Of a stretch of 5,470 nucleotides of DNA, positions 1 to 5,470 are shown in pieces; position 1 is the stretch's first letter; each line of letters starts with the position of its first letter. Source of the stretch: an uncultured Marinilabiliales bacterium (GTDB taxonomy: Bacteria; Bacteroidota; Bacteroidia; Bacteroidales; BM520); assembly GCA_937877575.1 (NCBI GenBank), contig CALFIZ010000186.1:1-5470 (forward strand), written 5' to 3'. The notes under the pieces were generated by a model that was not told the origin of the DNA, did no database searches, and saw nothing but the letters and a program-made list of their open reading frames with translations. Made by a program: the position numbers and the translations under genes.

Positions 1-57
1 GAAGCCATACAGCCCGAAAGCCATCAAAACCACTAACGAAAATAAAAATTTCTTCAT
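1..57 (-). CDS. Start of a probable exported protein (partial, N-terminal 19 residues)
   Basis: Reading the minus strand from an ATG at 57-55 gives 19 uninterrupted codons to the window edge: MKKFLFSLVVLMAFGLYGF. The two lysines followed by a long hydrophobic run are the classic n- and h-regions of a Sec signal peptide, so the mature protein is probably periplasmic, outer-membrane or secreted. No lipobox cysteine is visible, but it could lie beyond the edge. The gene starts 37 bases after the ruvC stop on the same strand, so it could be a distal member of that transcript or have its own start. The gap contains TAATTTTT, one base short of the TAnnTTTG box. The function cannot be told from this fragment. 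The main doubt is whether the frame stays open outside the window. Confidence 0.6.
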   Translation of the reverse strand, partial: MKKFLFSLVVLMAFGLYGF

Positions 58-78
58 AATTAAATAAAAATTAAATTG

Positions 79-100
79 TTATAATTATAATTAGTTATAA
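79..100. repeat. A/T-only palindrome with three TTATAA copies at the ruvC 3' end
   Basis: TTATAA occurs at 79-84, 85-90 and 95-100. The first two abut to form the perfect 12-bp palindrome TTATAATTATAA, and the third overlaps the ruvC stop codon. With no G or C the hairpin would be weak and there is no T-tract typical of an intrinsic terminator, so I do not call it a terminator. It may be only a product of local A/T richness. Confidence 0.4.
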
Positions 101-664
101 AATTCTTTCCGGATTATCCTTAATAAATCTGTCCCATGACTTTTTGGAACTCATCATAGGCACTCCGCTAAGATTATAAGCATGACACAGCGCAATAGCG
201 GTAGCATCCGTGTCATCATATTTCGACTTTTCAACAAAAGGAATATCAAGAATCTTCGACACCATATAGGCAACCTGCTGCTTTGCCGCATTGCCGTTAC
301 CGGTGATGACTTTCTTCACATTCTTGGGAGGATATTCCCATATCTGACAATTATGCGCGATGGCAAATCCTATACAACACCCCAACACCCTGCCAAGTTT
401 CAGCATAGACTGAGGATCTTTGCCATATACAGGAATCTCAATTGCCATTTCATCTATATCGTATGTTTCAAACAACGATGAAAGAAATCCGTATATTCTC
501 CTGTTTTTCTCTATTTGGTCCTCCAAATCATGCAGGTCAAGAATGCCATTGGTATAGACCGTATATTTAGCACTTTCCTTACGGAGGACACAATACCCGA
601 AATTCAATGTTCCGGTATCAATGCCAAGGATAGTCTTGTTTAATGATTTTTGATTCGTTATCAT
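95..664 (-). CDS. ruvC: Crossover junction endodeoxyribonuclease RuvC
   Basis: RuvC is the dimeric, metal-dependent resolvase that nicks Holliday junctions symmetrically, normally with the RuvAB branch-migration motor, in the last step of homologous recombination. The 189-residue protein has the RNase H-like fold motifs in order: GIDTGTLNFGY (residues 14-24, D16), AIE (74-76, E76), the KDPQSMLKLGR stretch (82-92), the ITGNGNAAKQQV segment (120-131) and DDTDATAIALCH (150-161, D150 and D153). D16, E76, D150 and D153 line up with the catalytic D7, E66, D138 and D141 of E. coli RuvC, so it should be active. The tail SWDRFIKDNPERIL is the kind found in Bacteroidota RuvC. One oddity is T17, where most relatives have proline (GIDPG). 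Length is near normal (E. coli 173). The ATG at 664 lies 6 bases after the holA stop, with no Shine-Dalgarno sequence, and is taken as the start because the motif block begins a few residues later. It is probably the third gene of an amn-holA-ruvC unit. Confidence 0.95.
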   Translation of the reverse strand: MITNQKSLNKTILGIDTGTLNFGYCVLRKESAKYTVYTNGILDLHDLEDQIEKNRRIYGFLSSLFETYDIDEMAIEIPVYGKDPQSMLKLGRVLGCCIGFAIAHNCQIWEYPPKNVKKVITGNGNAAKQQVAYMVSKILDIPFVEKSKYDDTDATAIALCHAYNLSGVPMMSSKKSWDRFIKDNPERIL

Positions 665-670
665 AGCGGT

Positions 671-1672
671 CTAAACATTTATAATTCTGTAAACCAATTC
701 CTTAATAAGTTCCCCTTGGGTGGTGGAATTATTGTCCACCCCCTTCCCTTTCACATCATACTCTTCCAGCAGGAGAAATATTGCAGATATGGATTTCGGG
801 GGATAATTCGAAGCTGCAGCCGAATAATCTCTGAGAAAATAAGGGTTTATGCCAAGAGCTTTCGACAGTGCGGCGCTTGACCTGTCGTGGATGAAATGAT
901 ATTTCATCTGCTTGGCGAAGAAACCGTACAAAACACTGATTATCATCGGCAGAGGTCCGGCCTTCTCATTGTCAGCAAAATACAACGCTATCTGCATAGC
1001 CTTCTGTTCATTCTTTGAACCAATGGCATTCTGAAGTTCAAATACGTTGAAATCCTTGCTGATACCAACATTTTTCTCAATGTCGGATTCATCAATGGAA
1101 CTCTTGTCAGGCAAAGCTATGAAGAGTTTTTCCAATTCATTTGAGATTTTCTGGAGGTCGGTCCCGAGATAGCTTCCCAAAAGCAGGGCAGCCCTCGGAT
1201 TCATACTGTAGCCTTTATTGTGGCAATATCCGATTATCCAGTCGGGAATCTGATTGTCGTAAAACTTGGGGGACTCAAAGAAAACTGTTTTTGACTTGAT
1301 TTTCTTTGCAAATGAGGTGCGTCCGTCAAGTTTGTTGTACTTGTAACAGAGCACAAGCAAAGTCGATGGTGTGGGATTATCGATATATGGTTCAAGCTGC
1401 TCAATTTTTTTGATGCTCTGCGCTTCCTTTATGACCATCACCTGATAGGTTGACATCATCGGATACTGTCGCGCCTGATGGATAATATCCTGAGGTTTGA
1501 CATCATAGCCATACTGCACCACAAGATTAAAGTCACGTTCCGATTCGTCAAGCACTTCATTCTCAAACATGTCACTTATACGGTCAATATAATACGGCTG
1601 TTCGCCTGACAAAAAATAAATCGGACTGAAATTCCTGTTTTTTATGCTGGTGACTATTTCCTCGAACTTCAT
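671..1672 (-). CDS. holA: DNA polymerase III subunit delta (clamp loader)
   Basis: HolA is the delta subunit of the clamp loader. It binds and opens the sliding beta clamp so that it can be loaded onto primed DNA at the replication fork. The 333-residue protein is close to the usual length (E. coli 343). The N-terminal AAA+-like domain begins with IYFLSGEQPYYID (residues 18-30), the family's counterpart of a P-loop region that lacks the GxxxxGK[ST] nucleotide-binding motif, as expected for delta, which does not hydrolyse ATP. The segment ARQYPMMSTYQVMVIKEAQ (67-85) matches the family's 'A..FPL.S..R.VVI' region. A middle helical segment (LGTDLQKISNELEKL) and a C-terminal helical collar domain (about 210-333) follow. 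The ATG at 1672 is 2 bases after the amn stop and the stop is 6 bases before ruvC, so it is translated from the middle of a polycistronic message. No Shine-Dalgarno sequence is seen. Identification rests on motif pattern and length. Sequence conservation in this family is low. Confidence 0.93.
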   Translation of the reverse strand: MKFEEIVTSIKNRNFSPIYFLSGEQPYYIDRISDMFENEVLDESERDFNLVVQYGYDVKPQDIIHQARQYPMMSTYQVMVIKEAQSIKKIEQLEPYIDNPTPSTLLVLCYKYNKLDGRTSFAKKIKSKTVFFESPKFYDNQIPDWIIGYCHNKGYSMNPRAALLLGSYLGTDLQKISNELEKLFIALPDKSSIDESDIEKNVGISKDFNVFELQNAIGSKNEQKAMQIALYFADNEKAGPLPMIISVLYGFFAKQMKYHFIHDRSSAALSKALGINPYFLRDYSAAASNYPPKSISAIFLLLEEYDVKGKGVDNNSTTQGELIKELVYRIINV

Positions 1673-1674
1673 TG

Positions 1675-2445
1675 TCAGAATTTCAAATGTTTAACAGCTA
1701 TACCATTAGTAATCAAGTGCATAAGTGAATCCCTGCCTATTTTCACATGGTCGGTGACATATTTGTCGGTGACAGCCTTGTCACTGGCTTCGGTTTTGAT
1801 ACCCTCTTCAACCATCGGTTTGTCGGAAATCAGCAGCAGGGCACCTGTCGGAATGGAATTGTAAAAGCCGACCGAAAAGAGTGTTGCCGTTTCCATATCG
1901 ACTGCCATGACCTTTATCTGACGCAGATATTCCTTGAAATTCTCATCATGTTCCCACACTCTGCGGTTGGTGGTATATACGGTTCCGGTCCAATAATCCC
2001 TGCCATAGTCGGTAATGGTTTGGGATATGGCCTTCTGAAGGCTGAATGCCGGAAGGCTTGGAACTTCAGGAGGGAAATAGTCGTTTGAAGTACCCTCTCC
2101 GCGGATTGCAGCTATCGGAAGTATCAAGTCGCCAACCTTATTCTGAGCCTTAACGCCGCCTGTCTTCCCCAAGAAAAGTACGGCCTTGGGATGAATGGCA
2201 GTAAGCAAATCCATGATGGTTGCTGCATTTGGACTGCCCATACCGAAGTTAATCATGGTTATGTTGTCTTCAGTGACATTGGGCATGGTTTTGTCAAGCC
2301 CCCTTATATAGGCATTATATTCCTGTGCAAATATCTCCACATATTTCTGGAAATTTGTCAGCAGGATATATTCACCGAACTTATCCAACGGCGTTCCAGT
2401 ATATCTGACCAACCAATTGGCAACTATTTCTTCCTTAGTTTTCAT
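1675..2445 (-). CDS. amn: AMP nucleosidase, short form without the N-terminal regulatory domain
   Basis: AMP nucleosidase hydrolyses AMP to adenine and ribose 5-phosphate in the cytoplasm, helping to set the adenylate pool and feeding purine salvage. The 256-residue protein is a single nucleoside-phosphorylase-fold domain. Visible blocks are INFGMGSPNAATIMDLL (65-81), LFLGKTGGV (90-98), PIAAIRGEGTSNDYFPPEVP (110-129), GTVYTTNRRVWEHD (154-167), VMAVDMETATLF (179-190) and LLLISDKPM (203-211). The GEGTSNDYFPPEVP and SDKP segments are those of Amn rather than of MTA/SAH nucleosidase or uridine phosphorylase. By family analogy M184-E185 contact the ribose and D208 acts in leaving-group chemistry. 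E. coli Amn has about 484 residues, with an extra N-terminal domain linked to control by ATP and phosphate. That domain is absent here, as in other Bacteroidota homologues. The ATG at 2445 follows a TAnnTTTG box by about 25 bases, and the gene is the first of the amn-holA-ruvC unit. Confidence 0.92.
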   Translation of the reverse strand: MKTKEEIVANWLVRYTGTPLDKFGEYILLTNFQKYVEIFAQEYNAYIRGLDKTMPNVTEDNITMINFGMGSPNAATIMDLLTAIHPKAVLFLGKTGGVKAQNKVGDLILPIAAIRGEGTSNDYFPPEVPSLPAFSLQKAISQTITDYGRDYWTGTVYTTNRRVWEHDENFKEYLRQIKVMAVDMETATLFSVGFYNSIPTGALLLISDKPMVEEGIKTEASDKAVTDKYVTDHVKIGRDSLMHLITNGIAVKHLKF

Positions 2446-2469
2446 GAACTACACTTAGTTTAAGAGGTG

Positions 2470-2477
2470 CAAATATA
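2470..2477 (-). promoter_or_regulatory. Candidate promoter -7 box for the amn-holA-ruvC unit
   Basis: On the minus strand this reads TATATTTG, followed by C: an exact match to the Bacteroidota -7 consensus TAnnTTTG. It sits 24 bases before the amn ATG, implying a leader of roughly 15-20 bases. TTTG sequences lie upstream at 2493-2490 and 2512-2509, but neither has the usual 19-21-base spacing, so the -33 element is weak or absent. Inferred from the consensus only. Confidence 0.6.
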
Positions 2478-2619
2478 AATTGTTTTTGCCAAATCATATT
2501 AATTAAAACAAAGTTTTTTTCCTCATTAAAGAAAGGCAAAATTTCATGATTTTGGCAGGGACATGCGATTAGAGTGTGCATTATGTTCATTTTTCCCAGC
2601 TATAAGTCTGATAATTAGC

Positions 2620-2662
2620 ATATAAGCCACAAATCAAGTTACCTTCTTAAGCCTGCTTATAT
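2620..2662. repeat. 8-bp inverted repeat in the divergent intergenic region
   Basis: ATATAAGC at 2620-2627 is exactly matched by its complement GCTTATAT at 2655-2662, with a 27-base spacer. A further related TATAAG lies at 2601-2606, 20 bases upstream of the first arm's copy and in the same orientation. The position, between two divergent promoters and about 40 bases upstream of the mutS2 -7 box, would suit a regulator-binding site. In A/T-rich DNA a match of this size can easily arise by chance. Confidence 0.3.
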
Positions 2663-2700
2663 TTTTCATCTTAAAAAATCACAGATGAGCATAAAAATAG

Positions 2701-2708
2701 TAATTTTG
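2701..2708 (+). promoter_or_regulatory. Candidate promoter -7 box for mutS2
   Basis: TAATTTTG, followed by C, is an exact match to the Bacteroidota TAnnTTTG consensus, preceded by an A-rich stretch (AAAAATAG). It ends 29 bases before the mutS2 ATG, so the leader would be about 20-25 bases. No TTTG is found 19-21 bases upstream, so the -33 element is degenerate. Inferred from the consensus and position. Confidence 0.65.
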
Positions 2709-2711
2709 CAT

Positions 2712-2731
2712 TTTTAATAAATTTTAATAAA
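2712..2731 (+). repeat. Perfect 10-bp tandem repeat in the mutS2 leader
   Basis: TTTTAATAAA occurs twice back to back (2712-2721 and 2722-2731), filling nearly all the space between the -7 box and the ATG at 2738. There is no Shine-Dalgarno sequence. Bacteroidota often rely on unstructured A/T-rich leaders for initiation, so the repeat may simply supply such a leader. Gain or loss of a unit would change leader length. Confidence 0.55.
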
Positions 2732-2737
2732 TATCTG

Positions 2738-5383
2738 ATGATTTATCCGAACTCGTTTGAACAAAAAATAGGATTTGACCATATAAGACAACAAATTACC
2801 AGTCTCTGCATAACTTCAGGTGGCAGGAAGATTGTTAATTACATGTCATTTTCAGATGACCACATTGATATTGAGAGAATGCTGTCGGAGACTGAAGAAA
2901 TGAGACTGCTGTTGATTTCCCGTTCCGAATTTCACTTCAATGAATTTCCTGAATGTATTCATGACATTGTAAGAATAAGTGAAGAAGGTTCTATAATTGA
3001 GCAGCAAACCCTTGCTGACCTTAAAGCGGAAATGATGGTTTTCCAAGACTGCATCAAATTCTTCAATGCAAACAGGACAGATTTCCCGCTACTTCACGGT
3101 CTTTGGAGCCATGACCTTGACACGCATGCAATCATACAACAGATAATCAGAATCATTGATGATGCCGGAGAAATCCGCAGCAATGCCTCAGACAAACTGT
3201 TCGAAATACGCCAGCAGATTGTACGTGAACAAAAACGTGCCGAAAAGCAGATCACCGTAATCATGAAATCGGCGAAGGCTTCCGGCATCGTCAAGGAAAA
3301 CAGCGAAATAAGCATCCGTGACGGACGTGCGGTCATACCGATACCTGCTGCGAACAAACGCATGCTGCGCGGTTTCATACACGATTCGTCATCAACCGGC
3401 CAGACACTTTATGTCGAACCTGATGAGATATTCGAAATCAACAACAACATCCGCGAACTTGAAAGCGAGGAAAAACAGGAAATCGTAAGGATTTTGCGTG
3501 ACTTCACCATCTTGCTGCGCCCGGAAATCCCGTCTATAATCAACATGGACAACTACTTGTCGTACATTGATTTTCTGCGTGCCAAGGCCAATTATGCACT
3601 TTCTGTCTCCGCCTTCAAGCCAATTCTGAGCAACATACCCTACACACACTTAATCAGGGCACAACACCCTATTCTGCTTCAGTCACTCCAACGCCAGAAC
3701 CGCCAAACAGTACCACTGAACATACAACTTGATGAAAAGCACAGAATACTTGTGATTTCAGGACCTAATGCCGGCGGCAAGTCCATCGCGCTCAAAACCG
3801 TGGCACTGCTTCAGTATATGCTTCAATGCGGACTGCTCGTCCCTGCCAATGAAAACTCTGAAATGGGCATCTTCAAAAATATCTTCATCGACATAGGCGA
3901 TGAGCAATCCATTGAAAACGACCTGAGCACATACACATCGCACCTCAACAACATGAAATTCTTCATCGAAAATGCCGACCATTCCACACTGATACTAATC
4001 GATGAAATCGGAAGCGGAACCGAGCCTCAGCTGGGCGGTGCCATTGCCGAAGCGACTCTCGAACAACTTTGTGAACTCGGCGCAAAAGGTGTCGTAACCA
4101 CCCACTATGCCGGCATCAAACAACTTGCCAGCAAGAAGGAAGGCCTCTTCAACGGTGCAATGCTGTTCGACAAGAAAGAAATCAAACCGCTGTTTCAACT
4201 GGCAATCGGAAGGCCTGGCAGCTCATACACCTTTGAAATTGCACGCCGAGTAGGATTTCCTTCGGATCTGCTTGACAAAGCCGCAACAAAATCTGAAGCT
4301 TCGGCACAGGCAAACTACGACCAGATGCTCGAAGAACTCGAAATCGAAAAACAACAGATTGAAAAAGAGAAAGATGAACTGCGTGTCGCCGATGAGTTCC
4401 TGAAGGAAGTAATCGACAAATACACCAATCAGCTGAAGCAAATCGACGAGTCGAAAAAAGACATAATCAAAAAAGCCAAGGCAGAGGCCTCAGATATAAT
4501 AAACAATTCCAACCGACTCATAGAGAAGACTATACGCGAAATCAAAGAAGCCCAGGCTGAAAAAGAAAAAACTAAAATAATCAGGGAAAAATTTGAAAAA
4601 CAACAAAAAGAAGCCCTGAATGAAGCCAATGAGACGGAAAATGCCGGCGACAACACTGTACCCATTCAGCAGAATGTGAAAATCCCCAACAAGATTCGCA
4701 AGAAACTTTACGAAATCAACAAGGATGAAAGGAAAAAACAACAGCTTAAAGATGACAAAATAAAGGAGATAAGCCAGGACACATCCATAGCTGACCGCGA
4801 CAGGAAATTCGAAAAACTGAAAAACGATTTCCCTGATAAAGCCAAAATATCTTCTCAGAAGTCAACGGTACGAAAAGACACCTTTGAAGTCGGCAGTCTT
4901 GTCACCGCCTACAATTCCGAGACAGTGGGGGAAATCGTGGAAATTAAGGGAAAAGAAGCGAAAGTCATGTTCGACAATCTCGCCATGTCAGTCAAACTCG
5001 AAGACCTGCACCTCCACCAAGGCGCAAAGCCGGCACGCAGAGGCAACAACAATTACATCAATACATTTGTCCAAGAGCTTAATGAAAAAGCATATACATT
5101 CACCACTACCATCGATGTCAGGGGATTGCGCGCCGACGAGGCATTATACGAAATCGAACACTATATGGATGATGTGATAATGTTAAGCATCCGCAGTTTC
5201 AGCATATTGCACGGACGTGGAAACGGGGTGCTTCGCAAGCTGATACGCGACTATCTGTCCAAGATACCCGATGTCGCCTATTTCAAAGACGCATCAATCC
5301 AAAATGGCGGTGACGGCATCACCGAAGTCAGGATGAAGTTCAACGAAGGTGAAGTGGTGGAAATCGGAGAAACCGAAGATTAA
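2738..5383 (+). CDS. mutS2: MutS2 family ATPase with C-terminal Smr domain
   Basis: MutS2 proteins are dimeric ABC-type ATPases that lack the mismatch-recognition domains of MutS and do not act in mismatch repair. Family members have been linked to suppressing homologous recombination (Helicobacter, Thermus) and to splitting collided ribosomes for quality control (Bacillus, where it is also called RqcU). Domains seen: a MutS-type helical core/clamp (about 1-330, including IRDGRAVIPI and HDSSSTGQTLYVEP); ATPase with Walker A GPNAGGKS (342-349), Walker B LILIDE (418-423, D422/E423) and the H456 switch in TTHY; a long charged coiled coil (about 527-630); a low-complexity lysine/glutamate-rich linker (about 630-715); a KOW-like domain (about 716-759); and Smr (about 788-870) with IDVRG (D793, R795), HGRGNG (825-830) and a GGDGITEV end. 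The D-x-R and HGRG motifs suggest a competent Smr nuclease or RNA-binding surface. It is about 100 residues longer than B. subtilis MutS2 (785), mostly in the linker. The ATG at 2738 follows a good promoter box, and homology starts within the first residues. Confidence 0.97.
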   Translation: MIYPNSFEQKIGFDHIRQQITSLCITSGGRKIVNYMSFSDDHIDIERMLSETEEMRLLLISRSEFHFNEFPECIHDIVRISEEGSIIEQQTLADLKAEMMVFQDCIKFFNANRTDFPLLHGLWSHDLDTHAIIQQIIRIIDDAGEIRSNASDKLFEIRQQIVREQKRAEKQITVIMKSAKASGIVKENSEISIRDGRAVIPIPAANKRMLRGFIHDSSSTGQTLYVEPDEIFEINNNIRELESEEKQEIVRILRDFTILLRPEIPSIINMDNYLSYIDFLRAKANYALSVSAFKPILSNIPYTHLIRAQHPILLQSLQRQNRQTVPLNIQLDEKHRILVISGPNAGGKSIALKTVALLQYMLQCGLLVPANENSEMGIFKNIFIDIGDEQSIENDLSTYTSHLNNMKFFIENADHSTLILIDEIGSGTEPQLGGAIAEATLEQLCELGAKGVVTTHYAGIKQLASKKEGLFNGAMLFDKKEIKPLFQLAIGRPGSSYTFEIARRVGFPSDLLDKAATKSEASAQANYDQMLEELEIEKQQIEKEKDELRVADEFLKEVIDKYTNQLKQIDESKKDIIKKAKAEASDIINNSNRLIEKTIREIKEAQAEKEKTKIIREKFEKQQKEALNEANETENAGDNTVPIQQNVKIPNKIRKKLYEINKDERKKQQLKDDKIKEISQDTSIADRDRKFEKLKNDFPDKAKISSQKSTVRKDTFEVGSLVTAYNSETVGEIVEIKGKEAKVMFDNLAMSVKLEDLHLHQGAKPARRGNNNYINTFVQELNEKAYTFTTTIDVRGLRADEALYEIEHYMDDVIMLSIRSFSILHGRGNGVLRKLIRDYLSKIPDVAYFKDASIQNGGDGITEVRMKFNEGEVVEIGETED

Positions 5384-5469
5384 ATCGAGTACAACGACTT
5401 GATATACTTCTCATTACCGGTACGGCGCAGAATGTCAATGTTGAAGGGTTTCAGCAGATAGGCGTCGGC
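5380..5469 (-). CDS. C-terminal end of a probable response-regulator receiver domain (partial)
   Basis: Reading leftward from the window edge, one minus-strand frame stays open for 29 codons and ends in TAA at 5382-5380. It starts ADAYLLKPFNIDILRR and ends KSLYSI. The ADAYLxKPF block is the hallmark of the end of a CheY-like receiver domain: the lysine before the cis proline is the conserved phosphorylation-site lysine, and the rest would form the last helix. The protein stops right after this helix, so the receiver is C-terminal. It could be a stand-alone CheY-like protein or the end of a hybrid histidine kinase. Which of these cannot be told here. The gene is convergent with mutS2 and overlaps its stop codon. 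The call rests on a short but characteristic motif. Confidence 0.75.
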   Translation of the reverse strand, partial: ADAYLLKPFNIDILRRTGNEKYIKSLYSI

Positions 5470-5470
5470 T

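Noticed and set aside
58..94. Possible terminator after ruvC
   Set aside because: The dyads contain only A and T and lack a stable stem or a strand-appropriate T-tract, so an intrinsic terminator cannot be supported.
182..481. Plus-strand open frame of 99 codons inside ruvC
   Set aside because: It lies entirely antisense to ruvC, whose catalytic motifs are intact. The translation shows no recognisable domain.
650..880. Plus-strand open frame of 76 codons across the ruvC/holA junction
   Set aside because: Antisense to the end of holA, with no promoter box or recognisable motif. Judged a shadow frame.
1747..2463. Two plus-strand open frames (1747-2088 and 2191-2463) antisense to amn
   Set aside because: Both are mirrored by a well-conserved AMP nucleosidase, and their translations look like random antisense composition.
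2562..2589. Partial dyad around ACATGC and GCATTATGT in the intergenic region
   Set aside because: Only four bases per arm pair without gaps, which is too weak to call an operator or hairpin.
2852..4741. Several minus-strand open frames of 64-94 codons inside mutS2
   Set aside because: They overlap one another and a fully motif-supported MutS2. The phenylalanine-rich ones (4223-4741) merely reflect the complement of lysine/glutamate codons in the coiled coil.
4884..5177. Plus-strand 97-codon frame overlapping the KOW and Smr part of mutS2
   Set aside because: Out of frame with the intact KOW/Smr coding sequence, with no recognisable domain and no start signals.
1..5470. CRISPR array, insertion sequence, tRNA, riboswitch or defence system
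   Set aside because: No regularly spaced repeats, terminal inverted repeats, transposase, tRNA-like arms or defence-type proteins were seen. All long frames are housekeeping genes.

Overview
This window looks like an ordinary chromosomal segment of a Bacteroidota species, most likely order Bacteroidales. The evidence is threefold. Two gene starts have a TAnnTTTG promoter -7 box just upstream. The gene starts show no Shine-Dalgarno sequence and have A/T-rich leaders. The proteins are of types typical of this group: a short AMP nucleosidase, a RuvC with the WxxFIxxNPxxx tail, and a long MutS2. No mobile element, CRISPR array, tRNA or rRNA was seen.

Left part, minus strand (read right to left): amn (2445-1675), holA (1672-671) and ruvC (664-95) are separated by only 2 and 6 bases. 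They almost certainly form one transcription unit, driven from a candidate promoter at 2470-2477. They encode a nucleotide salvage/catabolism enzyme (AMP to adenine plus ribose 5-phosphate), the clamp-loader delta subunit of DNA polymerase III, and the Holliday-junction resolvase. After a 37-base A/T-only gap, the same strand begins another gene (57-1) that leaves the window. Only 19 residues are visible and they look like a signal peptide.

Middle: 2446-2737 is a 292-base A/T-rich divergent intergenic region. It holds the amn promoter, an 8-bp inverted repeat with related TATAAG copies, the mutS2 promoter (2701-2708), and a perfect 10-bp tandem repeat in the mutS2 leader. I see no small gene or RNA gene in it.

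Right part, plus strand: mutS2 (2738-5383) encodes an 881-residue MutS2 with an intact ATPase, a long coiled-coil/charged linker, a KOW-like domain and a C-terminal Smr domain. Its stop codon overlaps the stop codon of a convergent minus-strand gene, seen only as its last 29 codons (5469-5380). That end resembles the C-terminus of a response-regulator receiver domain.

The theme is genome maintenance: replication (HolA), junction resolution (RuvC) and, divergently, MutS2, a family linked to recombination control and to rescue of collided ribosomes. I found no convincing sign of an undescribed system. The points most worth a second look are the zero-length convergent junction, the imperfect complementary 18-mers bracketing holA, and the organisation of the divergent control region.
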